Positions 53,097 to 63,338 of a stretch of 64,000 bases of DNA are shown in pieces. Position 1 is the first letter of the stretch, and each line of letters begins with the position of its first letter. The stretch is from Mesorhizobium sp. RMAD-H1 (lineage in GTDB: Bacteria; Pseudomonadota; Alphaproteobacteria; Rhizobiales; Rhizobiaceae), in contig NZ_JACHWN010000002.1 in assembly GCF_014191375.1 (NCBI RefSeq), positions 1-64,000 on the forward strand, read 5' to 3'. The notes beneath the pieces were generated by a model. It was not told the origin of the DNA, did no database searches, and saw nothing but the letters and a program-made list of their open reading frames with translations. The translations under genes and the position numbers were made by a program.

Positions 53097-53957
53097 TCAA
53101 CTGTCGGTCGAGCCGAACGTCTCTATGAAGATACCTTTATCATTGGCTGCGGCCACCGTTTCCCCAAAGCCCAGGATAAATGTCCTGCCGGCCTCCACCG
53201 CAATGCCTGCAAGTCCGGCCCGGGCAGCATTCTCGACCGTGGAAAGGCCGATCGCCGGCAGGTCGGCGCGCTCATCCTGCGTCGGCTTGGCGCATTTGAC
53301 AAGGACGCCGCCCTTCGGCGGGATGCGCCCGGCATTGCGCAGTTGCGCGACGCGCTCCAGCATGGCATCGGTGCCCTCCGCGCCTTCCAGCGCCACGACC
53401 CGCCCCCCGACGGCCACCGTTCCCTGCCCGACATCGAGAACGCCGATCATGCGCGCCGCCTCGCGCGCGATGGCGATGTTGTGCTCGTCGTGCTTGTCCG
53501 GCTTCCTGTTCGTCAGCCGGGCGGCGGGAGGCGCCAGCAGATCGGGCACGATCTCATGTGCGCCGACAACCCTGAATCCATAGGCTTCGATGAGGCTGAT
53601 AAAGGCGCGCAGCAACGCATCGTCCCCCCGGCCGAGCGCCCCGATCATGCGCGGTATCGCCGCAAGCGTCGGGCCATCGAGCTTCAGGTCGGAGAAATGC
53701 GGCCGGCTGCGCACGCCGCCCGCCAATATCACATTGCGCACGCTGGCGGCCTTCATCGAACCGATCAACTTGCGGAATTCCACCACGGAGATCTCCGCGT
53801 GGTCATAGCGGTAAAGCGCCGGATCGGCTTCCCCCCTTATGGGGACGAGAAAAGGCGCCCTGCCCTGCTTCTCAAGACTTTCGGCTACCTTCAGCGGCAG
53901 GAGGCCATTGCCGGCGATAATGGCCGTGCGGCCTGCGGCGTCGGCACCGGGCGTCAC
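53097..53957 (-). CDS. lpxI: UDP-2,3-diacylglucosamine pyrophosphatase LpxI
   Basis: LpxI hydrolyses UDP-2,3-diacylglucosamine to lipid X, replacing LpxH in alphaproteobacteria. The 286-residue protein (formerly DUF1009) has IIAGNGLLPLKVAE at the N-terminus, a LAGGVRSRPHFSDLKLD segment, VGAHEIVPDLLA, and LDVGQGTVAVGGRVVALEGAEGTDAML near the C-terminus. The only sensible start after the lpxA stop is GTG at 53957, five bases on; the longer frame overlaps lpxA. No lpxH is present. Confidence 0.93.
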   Translation of the reverse strand: MTPGADAAGRTAIIAGNGLLPLKVAESLEKQGRAPFLVPIRGEADPALYRYDHAEISVVEFRKLIGSMKAASVRNVILAGGVRSRPHFSDLKLDGPTLAAIPRMIGALGRGDDALLRAFISLIEAYGFRVVGAHEIVPDLLAPPAARLTNRKPDKHDEHNIAIAREAARMIGVLDVGQGTVAVGGRVVALEGAEGTDAMLERVAQLRNAGRIPPKGGVLVKCAKPTQDERADLPAIGLSTVENAARAGLAGIAVEAGRTFILGFGETVAAANDKGIFIETFGSTDS

Positions 53958-53962
53958 GGGGA

Positions 53963-54793
53963 TCAGCTCTCGCTGTCGCGCTCGCCATGATCGGCGGCGT
54001 CGATGAGCGGGGTGCAATAGGCGCGCTTGGTATCGACGGTGATGAACGAGATCAGGTCGGCGACGGCAGGCGAATCCGGCATGGCCTTCAAGACATCGTC
54101 GGCGCGCTCGCGGACAGGTTTGGTGCGATCGAACAGCATGCGCGCGGCACGGCGGATATTGTGGATTTCCGCCCGAGGCATGCCCGAGCGCTTCATACCC
54201 ACGATATTGAGCCCGCCGAGATGCGCCTGGACGCCGATCGCCATCCCGTAAGGGATCAGATCATGGACCAGCGCGGCGAGACCGCCAACGAAGGCGTGAT
54301 GGCCGACCCGGCAGAACTGGTGCACACCGGCGCCGCCGCCGATGATAACATGATCGCCGATGACGCAGTGGCCGCCGATCATGACATTGTTGGAAAATGT
54401 CACGTGATTGCCGACATCGCTGTCATGGGCGACATGCGCATAGGCGAGAAAGGAGCAATTGTCGCCGACGGAGGTATGGCCGCGGCTCGAATCCGAACCG
54501 CGATGCATGGTCACGCCTTCGCGGATGTTGCAGTTGCGCCCGATCGCAAGTGTCGTCGGACCGCCCTTATGCTTGCCGTTCTGCGGATCGCAGCCGAGGA
54601 TAGCGTGAGGATAGACCTTCGATCCGGCGCCAAGCGTCGTGGCATCGGTGACCACGACATGGCTCATGAGCTGGACATTGTCGCCAATGACAGCACCGGC
54701 CTGGACATGGCAGAAAGGCCCGACCGAAACGCCAAGCCCAAGCTCGGCACCTTTTTCGACCAGGGCGGTCGGGTGAATGAAAGTCTCGCTCAT
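53963..54793 (-). CDS. lpxA: UDP-N-acetylglucosamine O-acyltransferase
   Basis: LpxA performs the first step of lipid A synthesis, transferring 3-hydroxyacyl from ACP to UDP-GlcNAc. The 276-residue protein is a left-handed beta-helix with hexapeptide repeats from residue 5 (IHPTALVEKGAELG ...), the catalytic His region TFSNNVMIGGHCVIGDHV and the C-terminal helical domain (GMKRSGMPRAEIHNIRRAARML). Eight bases separate it from fabZ. Confidence 0.97.
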   Translation of the reverse strand: MSETFIHPTALVEKGAELGLGVSVGPFCHVQAGAVIGDNVQLMSHVVVTDATTLGAGSKVYPHAILGCDPQNGKHKGGPTTLAIGRNCNIREGVTMHRGSDSSRGHTSVGDNCSFLAYAHVAHDSDVGNHVTFSNNVMIGGHCVIGDHVIIGGGAGVHQFCRVGHHAFVGGLAALVHDLIPYGMAIGVQAHLGGLNIVGMKRSGMPRAEIHNIRRAARMLFDRTKPVRERADDVLKAMPDSPAVADLISFITVDTKRAYCTPLIDAADHGERDSES

Positions 54794-54800
54794 AAGGGGC

Positions 54801-55277
54801 TCACGCTTGGCTGTCTTCGGCAGTGCCGATCATCGCGGCCACCTCGGCTTCGGCAACGCGGACGCCTTCGACTTCCGCGACGCATTCGAATCTCGATATA
54901 TTGGCGCGCTGCTTGAGTTTCTTGACATGGATCATCAGGCGGTCGCCGGGAACGACCGGCCGCCGGAATTTCGCATTGTCGATGGTGAGAAAATAGACGA
55001 CGCCCGGCTTGTCGGCGCCGCGATGCAGGAGGGAGATCGCCCCCGCCGTCTGGGCCATCGCCTCGATGATGAGAACGCCCGGCATGATGGGATTGTCCGG
55101 AAAATGACCGGTGAAATGGGGCTCGTTGATCGTGACGTTCTTGATGCCTGTCGCCGACTGGTCGCCGTCGATATCGATGATGCGGTCGATTAGCAGGAAC
55201 GGATAGCGATGCGGCAAGGTCGCCAGCAGCCTCTGAATGTCGGCCGCATTCAAATTGGCCCGCCCGGTCTCATTCAT
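54801..55277 (-). CDS. fabZ: 3-hydroxyacyl-ACP dehydratase FabZ
   Basis: FabZ dehydrates hydroxyacyl-ACP in fatty acid elongation and competes with LpxA/LpxD for hydroxyacyl-ACP. The 158-residue hot-dog protein has [40 protein letters not shown] with catalytic His and Glu, and [10 protein letters not shown]. It overlaps the upstream lpxD by eight bases, which implies translational coupling with lipid A synthesis. Confidence 0.97.
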   Translation of the reverse strand: MNETGRANLNAADIQRLLATLPHRYPFLLIDRIIDIDGDQSATGIKNVTINEPHFTGHFPDNPIMPGVLIIEAMAQTAGAISLLHRGADKPGVVYFLTIDNAKFRRPVVPGDRLMIHVKKLKQRANISRFECVAEVEGVRVAEAEVAAMIGTAEDSQA

Positions 55278-56325
55278 CCGAAGACTTCTCCCTCTTAGGC
55301 TGTCCGATGCTGCGGAGTGCCGCGACTTCTCGGAACCACTGCTTGAACGGACGTGCGGGCAGACCGCCCCATTTCTCGCCGTCCGGAATGTCGTTCATCA
55401 CGCCGCTTGCGGCCGCGATCTGCACGCGCGAACCGATTGTCAGATGGTCGGACAGCCCGACTCGCCCGCCAAGCATGGTCATGTCCCCGATTGTGACACT
55501 GCCGGAAATGCCGCAATGGGCGGCGATCACGCAATGCCGCCCGATGTGCACATTGTGGGCGATCTGCACGAGATTGTCGATCTTGGTGCCCTCGCCGATG
55601 ATCGTATCGGCCAGCGACCCACGGTCCACAGTGGTGTTCGCACCGATCTCGACATCGTCCTGAATGATGACGCGGCCGAGCTGCGGCACCTTCTCCATGC
55701 CGGCCGCACCCGGAACATAGCCGAAGCCATCCTGCCCGATGCGCACGCCAGGATGCAGATACACCCTGTTGCCGATGAATGCATATTGAACGGAAACCCC
55801 GGGAGCGACGAAGCTGTCGCGCCCGATCTGGCAGTTGGCGCCGATGACGGCGGTCGCCGAAATGATGGTGCCCGCCCCGATCGCCACGCCCTTGCCGATG
55901 ACCGCGCCCGCCTCGATCGTGGCACCCGGCTCGATCTCGGCTGTCGGATGGATGCTCGCTTTGTCCGAGATGCCGGTTTCACCAAGCCATGGCTCCGGGC
56001 GGGCTGAGGTCGGAAACAGCATCCTGCCGACGGCGGAGAAATCGCGATGCGGATTGCGCGTCAGAAGGACAGCGACACCGGGAGGGATGCTGCCCTGCAG
56101 ATCCTCCGTGCAAAGTACGCCCGCGGCCTCCAGATTGGTGAGATTGGCGGCATGCTTCTTGCCCTCTAGAAACACCAGGGCATCGGCATCGGAATCGGAA
56201 AGCGAGGCAAGGCGCGCTACGACACGCGATGCAAGCTCCGCGTCGCGGAGCTTCGCACCGGTAAATTCGGCGATGTCGCCGATTGTCAATTGACGCGACG
56301 GCGTGAAAAAAATGGGATCTGCCAT
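55270..56325 (-). CDS. lpxD: UDP-3-O-(3-hydroxymyristoyl)glucosamine N-acyltransferase
   Basis: LpxD adds the second hydroxyacyl chain in lipid A synthesis. The 351-residue protein has an N-terminal uridine-binding domain ([16 protein letters not shown] ... [14 protein letters not shown]) and a left-handed beta-helix with many hexapeptides ([21 protein letters not shown], quoted in part), the catalytic His region [21 protein letters not shown] and a C-terminal helix. ATG 56325 is used rather than TTG 56328. Skp/OmpH is not between bamA and lpxD. Confidence 0.97.
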   Translation of the reverse strand: MADPIFFTPSRQLTIGDIAEFTGAKLRDAELASRVVARLASLSDSDADALVFLEGKKHAANLTNLEAAGVLCTEDLQGSIPPGVAVLLTRNPHRDFSAVGRMLFPTSARPEPWLGETGISDKASIHPTAEIEPGATIEAGAVIGKGVAIGAGTIISATAVIGANCQIGRDSFVAPGVSVQYAFIGNRVYLHPGVRIGQDGFGYVPGAAGMEKVPQLGRVIIQDDVEIGANTTVDRGSLADTIIGEGTKIDNLVQIAHNVHIGRHCVIAAHCGISGSVTIGDMTMLGGRVGLSDHLTIGSRVQIAAASGVMNDIPDGEKWGGLPARPFKQWFREVAALRSIGQPKREKSSDE

Positions 56326-56376
56326 CAAAGCACTTTCTCCCCCGGGACAGATAAGCCCCGGGAGAAGGCAAATCTA

Positions 56377-58761
56377 TCAGAACTTGCTCGAAATGCCGAA
56401 ATTGAAGTTCTGCACCTTGTCCGTGTCTTCCTTCTTGATCGGCCAAGCGTAATCGAAGCGCAGCGGACCGAAGGGCGAAGCCCACATCAGGCTGACACCA
56501 GCCGAAGCGCGCAGCGCACTGCCGTCGCCCTCGACCGGAAGAGCGGCCGTTCCCTCAACTTCCGTGCCGTAGAGCGTCGCCGCATCAGCGAATACCGCGC
56601 CGCGAATGCCTAGGCTCTCCGGAACGACTGGCATCGGGAACTGCACCTCAGCGGTGGCATTGAGATAGGTCGTGCCGCCGAGATAGTAGCGCTCGCCATT
56701 ACCAGACCGCTGGAACGCGCCGATACCGTTATACTTGAAGCCGCGGATCATATCCGAATTGTTCTTGAACATGTCGAATATGCGCGCGCCATCCTCGTCG
56801 AAGGTATGGATATAGCCGGCGCCGACACCCAGAAGGCCGACGATATCGGCTTCCTCGGAAAGCGTCTTGTAGTAGCTGGCCTTGAAGGTCGACTTCAGAT
56901 AGTTCGCATCGCCGCCGACACCCGCATATTCCTGCGCGAAACGGGCGAAAATACCATCATGCGGGTTCTTCACGTCGTCGATCGAATTATAAGTCAGCGA
57001 ATAGCTGATGGACGACTTGATCCACGGACTTTCTTCCGCAGCCTCAATAATAGCTGGAGCGATCAAATTGGGATCGCCCTCGCCTGTTACGGGATCAATC
57101 ATATCGCCGTCGAGATCATATTTCTCTTGGACATAGTTATAGGCTATGCCGGCCGAGAAATTGTCGGTGATCGGCAGGCCGAAACGGATCGTGCCGCCCG
57201 TCTGCTCGACATCATACCGGTCCTTGAGCGAGTACGTCTTGCGGAAGATGTCGAAGCCCGCCGAGATACGCTGACCGAGGAAATAGGGCTCGGTGAAGGA
57301 GAAGGAGTAATTGCGGGAGTCGTCCTGGCCACCGCCCGCGCCGATGCGGACATACTGGCCGCGACCAAGGAAATTGCGCTCGGTGATCGAGGCTTCCACG
57401 GTCGCCCCCGGTGTTTCACCGCCGGTGCTGTAACCGCCGCCGATGGAGAACTCGCCCGTCGGCTTCTCGACCACGTCAACCACCAGGATGACCTGATCCG
57501 GCTGCGAGCCGGGGACGGTGGAGATATTGACCGTCTGGAAGAAGTCGAGCGCGTCCAGGCGGCGCTTGGCGCGCTGGATCATTACCTGATTGAATGCATC
57601 GCCTTCGCTGACGTCGAATTCGCGGCGGATGACATAGTCGCGCGTCTTCTCGTTGCCGCGGATCTCGATGCGCTCGACATAGGCGCGCACGCCCTCTTCG
57701 ATGCTGTAGACGACCGAGATGGTATGGTTCTGGAAATCACGATCACCACGCGGCTCGACCTTGGCGAAAGGATAGCCGGCGGCGGCAACCTTCTCGGTGA
57801 TGTCGATGACGGAGGTTTCGATGTTCTTGGCGCTATAGACGGCACCGGGCTGCGTCTTCAGCTCGCTGCGCAGCGACTGCGTATCGATGCCCGGAACCGT
57901 GCTTTCGATCTGAATGTCGCCGAAGGTGTATTTCTGGCCTTCGTCGATGGTGATGGTGATGGTGTACTCGTTGGTCGCCTCGTCGAGAACGGCATTGGAG
58001 GAAACCACCTGGAAATCGGCATAGCCGCGATTGTAGTAGAAGCGGCGCAGGGCCTCCTCGTCCGCACGCAGCTTGTCTTCGTCATAGATGTCGCCGCGCG
58101 TCAGCCAGGAAAGCGGATTGGTCCGCTTGGTGGAGATGACGTCGCGCAGGCGGCGGTCGCCGAAAGCCTGATTGCCGACGAAATTGATCGAGGAGATCTT
58201 GGTGCGGCCACCCTCGTTGATCTCGAAGACCACGTTGACGCGCCCCTCGCCGAGATCGATCGTGCGGGCATTGACGACGGCGTCACTGCGGCCGATGCGG
58301 CGATAGGCCTCCTGGATGGCCTGCTTGTCCGATTCGAGCTTGACGGGATCGAACGGCTCCCGCGGCTTCAGCTGCACCGCACGGGCAAGATCCGGATCCT
58401 TGATCTTCTTGTTGCCCTGGAAGAGCACCTGATTGACCACGGAATATTCGCTGACCTGAACGACAAGCGTGCTGCCGGACTGGTTGACCTGCACATCCGA
58501 GAACAGGCCCATGGCGAAGAGGCGCTTCACGGCCTCGTCGATATCGGCGTTCGAAAAGGACTTGCCGGGCTGGATGCCGATATTGTCGCGAATCGTCGTG
58601 GCATCGACACGCTTGTTGCCGCGAACCTCGATTCGGCTGACCACGGCTGCCTCGGCGGCACCGACCGTAACCAGCGAAACAGCAACTGTACCGGAGGCCG
58701 CAAGAGCCACTGACATGGCGATCGCGGACGCGGCGCCAAAGAATTTCGAACTTGCCGTCAT
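56377..58761 (-). CDS. bamA: Outer membrane protein assembly factor BamA
   Basis: BamA folds and inserts outer-membrane proteins. The 794-residue protein has a signal region (about 1-38, ending GAAEA), five POTRA domains (starting VVSRIEVRGNKRVDATTIRDNIG), and a C-terminal 16-strand beta-barrel with the conserved GxxRGF-type element MIRGFKYNGIGAF and a terminal Phe (FGISSKF). Length is normal. It lies between rseP and lpxD, 51 bases before the latter. Confidence 0.97.
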   Translation of the reverse strand: MTASSKFFGAASAIAMSVALAASGTVAVSLVTVGAAEAAVVSRIEVRGNKRVDATTIRDNIGIQPGKSFSNADIDEAVKRLFAMGLFSDVQVNQSGSTLVVQVSEYSVVNQVLFQGNKKIKDPDLARAVQLKPREPFDPVKLESDKQAIQEAYRRIGRSDAVVNARTIDLGEGRVNVVFEINEGGRTKISSINFVGNQAFGDRRLRDVISTKRTNPLSWLTRGDIYDEDKLRADEEALRRFYYNRGYADFQVVSSNAVLDEATNEYTITITIDEGQKYTFGDIQIESTVPGIDTQSLRSELKTQPGAVYSAKNIETSVIDITEKVAAAGYPFAKVEPRGDRDFQNHTISVVYSIEEGVRAYVERIEIRGNEKTRDYVIRREFDVSEGDAFNQVMIQRAKRRLDALDFFQTVNISTVPGSQPDQVILVVDVVEKPTGEFSIGGGYSTGGETPGATVEASITERNFLGRGQYVRIGAGGGQDDSRNYSFSFTEPYFLGQRISAGFDIFRKTYSLKDRYDVEQTGGTIRFGLPITDNFSAGIAYNYVQEKYDLDGDMIDPVTGEGDPNLIAPAIIEAAEESPWIKSSISYSLTYNSIDDVKNPHDGIFARFAQEYAGVGGDANYLKSTFKASYYKTLSEEADIVGLLGVGAGYIHTFDEDGARIFDMFKNNSDMIRGFKYNGIGAFQRSGNGERYYLGGTTYLNATAEVQFPMPVVPESLGIRGAVFADAATLYGTEVEGTAALPVEGDGSALRASAGVSLMWASPFGPLRFDYAWPIKKEDTDKVQNFNFGISSKF

Positions 58762-58992
58762 AGGCTTTCTGAACCTTCGTTTCTCGTTGTCCCCGGGGCG
58801 AGATCCCAGAAAAAGCGCTTGTCAAAGCACCGTAATAGCTGGTTTTTTCATACAAGCAAGCGCCACGGTTAAATTCTGTTTACTTCGCTTGGCAGCGTGA
58901 CATCCCTGCCACGCCATTCCCGCGTCATGGTAAACGCTTTCCACCGCTTTCCTGAAATCCTCCCTGCTTTTTTACCTTTGATTAGCACCTGT

Positions 58993-60132
58993 TCAGCAGG
59001 CGAATATGTCATTGAAGAGCACAAACGCCATGAAGCCCATCACCGTGATGAAGCCGACGCGGAAGAATATCTCCTGCACGGCGACCGGCACCGGCCGGCG
59101 AAGGACCGCCTCAGCGGCATAGAAGACCAGGTGCCCGCCATCAAGAGGCGGCAGTGGAAAAAGATTGAGAAGACCGATGCCGATCGACAGCATGGCCGTC
59201 AGCTGGACGAGCCACGAGAACCCCCTGCTCGCGGCCTGCCCTGCCATATTGGCGATCTTGACGGGACCGCCGAGCTGGCACTTGTCCTCGCGTCCGGCGA
59301 AGAACCGGCCGAAGAATTCGCCGGTGCGGCCGACGATGTAGCCGGTTTCGAGCACGGCCTGATGCACCGATTCGAGCGGACTGTACTCGACGGTCCTGAA
59401 CCTGCCGAGCGCCTCGTTGTTGACGACGCCGATGACGCCGATCTTCACCTTGTTGCCGAGAGGATCGGTCTGCTCGATCAGTTCGGGCGTGGCCGTCAGC
59501 GCGATTTCCTGCCCGTTGCGCTCCACCGTAAAGCGAATCGGGTCGCCGGCCCGCCCCGAGACGTAGCGCTGCACGTCCGCAAAGGTGGACACCCTTTCAC
59601 CGTCGACCGACAGGAAACGGTCGCCCGGCTGGAAACCGGCTACCGCCGCGGGGCTGTCGGGGCGCACCTCGGCCACCATGGGGTCGGCGACCACGCGCCC
59701 GTAAAGCGCGAAGAACACGGCGAGAATGACGATGGTGAGAAGAATGTTGAAGGCCGGGCCGGCAAAGACCGTGGCGGCGCGCTTCCAGACCGGCTGGTGG
59801 TGGAAGGCGATGGCTTTCTCGGCCTCGCTCAGCCCCTGGTCCGCGCCTTCGGAGGGCGCGCTCGCCACGCCTTCGTCGCCGACGAATTTGACATAGCCGC
59901 CGAGCGGGATGGCCGAAAGCTTCCAGCGCGTGCCCTTGCGGTCGGTGAAGCCGATCAGCTCCGGGCCGAAGCCGACAGAAAACGCCTTGACGCCGATGCC
60001 GCACCAGCGCCCGATGAGATAATGGCCCATTTCATGGACGAAAACGACGACCGTCAGCACGAAGAGGAACGGTACGATCGTTCCCACAAGCAGGCTGTTG
60101 CTGCCGAAAAGATATGAGACGACGTCTCCCAA
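58993..60132 (-). CDS. rseP: Site-2 metalloprotease RseP/MmpA
   Basis: RseP-type intramembrane zinc proteases cut membrane regulators such as anti-sigma factors or polarity proteins. The 379-residue protein has HEMGH (His33-Glu34-His37) in its first membrane helix, a PDZ domain (about 130-200, GDRFLSVDGERV), and the second zinc-site segment LFPLPPLDGGHLVFY in a later helix. It is 62 bases downstream of cdsA in an envelope gene cluster. The natural substrate is not visible here. Confidence 0.96.
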   Translation of the reverse strand: MGDVVSYLFGSNSLLVGTIVPFLFVLTVVVFVHEMGHYLIGRWCGIGVKAFSVGFGPELIGFTDRKGTRWKLSAIPLGGYVKFVGDEGVASAPSEGADQGLSEAEKAIAFHHQPVWKRAATVFAGPAFNILLTIVILAVFFALYGRVVADPMVAEVRPDSPAAVAGFQPGDRFLSVDGERVSTFADVQRYVSGRAGDPIRFTVERNGQEIALTATPELIEQTDPLGNKVKIGVIGVVNNEALGRFRTVEYSPLESVHQAVLETGYIVGRTGEFFGRFFAGREDKCQLGGPVKIANMAGQAASRGFSWLVQLTAMLSIGIGLLNLFPLPPLDGGHLVFYAAEAVLRRPVPVAVQEIFFRVGFITVMGFMAFVLFNDIFAC

Positions 60133-60194
60133 CTTTATACTCCTGGCGAGGCATCCTGCATGTGCAGACCACCATTATAACTCAATTCATCTGC

Positions 60195-61007
60195 CTACAT
60201 GCCGAAGAAGATGGCGGAAGGCACATCCGGCTCGGCGAAGACCGCGCCAATCAGGTACATGAGCACGGCGGCCGCCACAAGCCCATCGACGCGATCCATG
60301 AAGCCGCCATGCCCCGGCAGGAGCCGGCCCGAATCCTTGGCGCCGAAGACCCGCTTGACCCAGGATTCGGCGAGATCGCCCGCCTGGGCGATTATGGAAA
60401 GCAGAAGAGCGAGAATCGGCGCAACCAAATTTCCCGGAGGCGTCGCCAGCGATGCGACCAGCACGCCGGCAGCTACGGCCGCTGCGGCGCCGCCGATCGC
60501 GCCGGACCACGTCTTGTTGGGGGAAAAGCGCGGCGCGAGCTTCGGCCCTCCCATGGCGCGGCCGTTGAAATAGGCGGCGATATCGGTCGCCCACACCACG
60601 GCGAAGAGAAAGATGATCGCCGTGAAGCCGAAGGGCTCATCGCCCCGCAAGAGAGAGAGCGAGATCATCGGAAGACCGGCATAGAGGAGCCCGGCCACCG
60701 CCCACCCCTTGCAGGTTTTCCAGGTAAGGGGCGCCATGAAGGCGGCGCCGAAGGCGAGCATGCCGATTGTCGGAAGCGCGCTTCCGTCCCACAGGAGAAG
60801 CAGAGCCGTGAGCGCGAACCACAGCCAGCCGAAGGCGCGCGAGAACGCCGTCTGCCGGGACGCGGTGAGCGTCGTCCATTCGTGGAAGACCGCCGCACCG
60901 ATGACGATCGCGAACAATGTGAAGCTCACCCCGCCGAACCATGTCAGCAGGAGCGTAATGGCGCCCAGGACGATCGCTGTCACAATGCGGGTCTGAAGAT
61001 TGGACAT
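60195..61007 (-). CDS. cdsA: Phosphatidate cytidylyltransferase
   Basis: CdsA makes CDP-diacylglycerol for all membrane phospholipids. The 270-residue integral membrane protein has about eight helices and the CDS signature near the C-terminus, SWVKRVFGAKDSGRLLPGHGGFMDRVDGL, with NKTWSGAIGGAAAA before it. The ATG at 61007 gives the usual N-terminus; a longer frame overlaps the uppS gap. It follows uppS after 38 bases. Confidence 0.95.
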   Translation of the reverse strand: MSNLQTRIVTAIVLGAITLLLTWFGGVSFTLFAIVIGAAVFHEWTTLTASRQTAFSRAFGWLWFALTALLLLWDGSALPTIGMLAFGAAFMAPLTWKTCKGWAVAGLLYAGLPMISLSLLRGDEPFGFTAIIFLFAVVWATDIAAYFNGRAMGGPKLAPRFSPNKTWSGAIGGAAAAVAAGVLVASLATPPGNLVAPILALLLSIIAQAGDLAESWVKRVFGAKDSGRLLPGHGGFMDRVDGLVAAAVLMYLIGAVFAEPDVPSAIFFGM

Positions 61008-61045
61008 ACGAACCTTTCCCGGTGCGCCGCGGCTGCGCGAAAAAC

Positions 61046-61783
61046 CTACAACGCGATATCCTGAGCGCGGGCCTGCGCTTCGACGCCGCCGAAGCGACGC
61101 TCCCGCATCTGGAACGTCTCTATCGCATCGACGAGGTTGGCCGGTTTGAAATCCGGCCAGAAACACGGCACGAACAGAAATTCCGAATAGGCGGCCTGCC
61201 AGAGCAGGAAATTGGAAAGGCGCATCTCGCCGCTGGTGCGGATGATGAGATCGGGATCGGGAATATCCGCCGTATCGAGACGCGCGGCTATGGCTTCCGG
61301 CGTGATCGCCGAGGGATCGAGCCTGCCGGCGGCGATCTCCTCGCCGAGCGCGCGCATGGCGCGGGCGATCTCGTCGCGCGCCCCGTAGTTGAAGGCGATG
61401 ACCAGATTGAGCCCTGTATTGCCCGATGTCAGCGCTTCCGCCTCCGCCAGGAGGTTGCGGATATCGTTTGCCAGCCCCTCGCGCTCGCCGATGATGCGCA
61501 CCCGCACGTTCTTGCGGTGCAATTCGGCGAGGTCGCGGCGGATGAAGAGCTTCAAAAGCCCCATGAGGTCGCTGACCTCGCTGCGCGGGCGAGACCAGTT
61601 CTCGGACGAAAACGCAAAAAGGGTCAGCCAGCCGATTTCAAGCTCGCCCGCCTTGTGGACGATCTCGCGCAGGGTTTCAACGCCCGCCTTGTGTCCAGCG
61701 GTACGCGGCAGCCCTCTCGCCTTCGCCCAGCGACCATTGCCATCCATGATGATGGCGATGTGGCGCGGATTGGATATGGGCAT
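61046..61783 (-). CDS. uppS: Undecaprenyl (isoprenyl) diphosphate synthase
   Basis: UppS extends farnesyl diphosphate to the C55 lipid carrier of peptidoglycan and O-antigen. The 245-residue cis-prenyltransferase shows [20 protein letters not shown] with the catalytic Asp, [24 protein letters not shown] and the C-terminal [23 protein letters not shown]. It belongs to the frr-uppS-cdsA-rseP run and would use isoprenoids made by ispDF. Confidence 0.97.
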   Translation of the reverse strand: MPISNPRHIAIIMDGNGRWAKARGLPRTAGHKAGVETLREIVHKAGELEIGWLTLFAFSSENWSRPRSEVSDLMGLLKLFIRRDLAELHRKNVRVRIIGEREGLANDIRNLLAEAEALTSGNTGLNLVIAFNYGARDEIARAMRALGEEIAAGRLDPSAITPEAIAARLDTADIPDPDLIIRTSGEMRLSNFLLWQAAYSEFLFVPCFWPDFKPANLVDAIETFQMRERRFGGVEAQARAQDIAL

Positions 61784-61828
61784 TGATCCCCCGTTTTGAC
61801 CGTATGGACAGAAGCCGGACCCGCAGGC

Positions 61829-62389
61829 CTAGACCTGCATGATCTCCGCTTCCTTGACCGCCAGCATCTTGTCCACTTCCGAAATGGTCTCGTCGGTCAG
61901 CTTCTGCACCTTCTCGGAAAGAACGCGGCTGTCATCCTGACTGATAACGCCGTCCTTCTCCAGCTTTTTCAACTGATCCATGCCGTCACGGCGTACATGA
62001 CGCACCGCAATGCGAGACTGCTCGGCATATTGATGGGCGATCTTGACCAGTTCCTTGCGGCGCTGCTCGTTGAGCTCGGGCAGCGGCACGCGCAGGGTGG
62101 TGCCGTCGGTGATCGGATTGAGGCCCAGGCCGGAATCACGGATCGCCCGCTCCACCGCACCGACCATCGATTTGTCCCAGACGGAAACGGAAAGCATGCG
62201 CGGCTCGGGAACCGAAATATTGGCGACCTGGTTGATCGGCATTTCCGAGCCATAGGCCTCGACGGTGATCGGCTCCAGCAGGCTTGCCGATGCGCGGCCT
62301 GTGCGCAGGCCGCCGAGATCATGCTTGAAAGCCTGGATCGCGCCTTCCATGCGGCGCTTTATGTCATTGAAGTCCAGAGCGTCGCTCAT
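61829..62389 (-). CDS. frr: Ribosome recycling factor
   Basis: Frr with EF-G splits post-termination ribosomes. The 186-residue protein matches at [47 protein letters not shown] and the C-terminal [20 protein letters not shown]. It follows pyrH after 23 bases, the tsf-pyrH-frr order conserved in bacteria. Confidence 0.98.
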   Translation of the reverse strand: MSDALDFNDIKRRMEGAIQAFKHDLGGLRTGRASASLLEPITVEAYGSEMPINQVANISVPEPRMLSVSVWDKSMVGAVERAIRDSGLGLNPITDGTTLRVPLPELNEQRRKELVKIAHQYAEQSRIAVRHVRRDGMDQLKKLEKDGVISQDDSRVLSEKVQKLTDETISEVDKMLAVKEAEIMQV

Positions 62390-62412
62390 GCTTTTTCTCC
62401 TTTAGTCCGCTC

Positions 62413-63135
62413 TTACGCGTCGGAAACCGTAGTGCAGTGTCCCTTGCCCAGCAAAATCTCGGCAAAACCGCCTTTTTCATGAATGGAGTAGACAATTATC
62501 GGAATGTTGTTCTCCCGCGCAAGGGCGACTGCGGTTGTATCCATCACGGCGAGACCCTTATCAAGCACTTCCTTGTGGGTCAGCTGCACGTAGCGCTTGG
62601 CATCGGGATATAATTTCGGATCGGCGGAATAGATGCCGTCCACCTGCGTGCCCTTGAAAAGCGCGTCCGCGCCGATCTCGGCCGCGCGCAATGCAGCGGC
62701 GGAATCGGTGGTGAAGAACGGATTTCCGGTGCCGCCGGCGAAGATGACCACCTTGCCCTGGTCCATATAGGCCGTCGCCTGGCGCTGCGAGAAGCTCTCG
62801 CAGATCTCCGGCATGGCGATGGCCGACAAAACGACCGTGTCAACGCCCAGCTTGGAGAGCGAGGTGCGCAGCGCCAGCGAGTTGATGACGGTCGCGAGCA
62901 TGCCCATGTGGTCGCCGGTGACGCGGTCGCCGCCCTTGGACGCCACGGCGACGCCGCGGAAAATGTTGCCGCCGCCGATCACCACGCCGACTTCGACGCC
63001 GAGCGCCCGCGCCTCTGCGATATCGGCAGCGATGCGGTCGGCCACGGAGACATCGATCCCGAAACCCTGATTCCCCATCAGCGCCTCGCCCGAGGCTTTC
63101 AACAGGACACGTTTATAGATGGGCGCACCGGACAT
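62413..63135 (-). CDS. pyrH: UMP kinase
   Basis: PyrH phosphorylates UMP to UDP. The 240-residue amino-acid-kinase fold protein has YKRVLLKASGEALMG, VVIGGGNIFRG, GDHMGMLATVINSLAL and FAGGTGNPFFTTDSAA. ATG 63135 is preferred over an upstream frame running into the tsf gap. The 203-base gap from tsf contains a strong hairpin, so pyrH may also have its own promoter there. Confidence 0.97.
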   Translation of the reverse strand: MSGAPIYKRVLLKASGEALMGNQGFGIDVSVADRIAADIAEARALGVEVGVVIGGGNIFRGVAVASKGGDRVTGDHMGMLATVINSLALRTSLSKLGVDTVVLSAIAMPEICESFSQRQATAYMDQGKVVIFAGGTGNPFFTTDSAAALRAAEIGADALFKGTQVDGIYSADPKLYPDAKRYVQLTHKEVLDKGLAVMDTTAVALARENNIPIIVYSIHEKGGFAEILLGKGHCTTVSDA

Positions 63136-63284
63136 GAGATCCCCTCGTATCGCACGGACTTCCGCTGGAGCGCCATTCGTCCGGACGGGACTGCAACGCG
63201 CCAGCACTTCAATTGCATGATTGCCTTCAACCGGTTCCGGCCCCGAGGATCATGCGGCAGGCATAATTTCCGGTTCCGGATACA

Positions 63285-63318
63285 CGAAGGGCATCGCGAT
63301 GTCACGCGATGCCCTTCG
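63285..63318. terminator. Perfect 14-bp hairpin between tsf and pyrH
   Basis: CGAAGGGCATCGCG (63285-63298) and CGCGATGCCCTTCG (63305-63318) form a perfect 14-bp stem with a six-base loop. It starts 21 bases past the tsf stop. No T run follows on the minus strand (TGTATCC), so it could be an attenuator, a processing or stability hairpin, or a T-less terminator rather than a classic one. Confidence 0.6.
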
Positions 63319-63338
63319 AAGCGACAGCGTTTCGAGCC

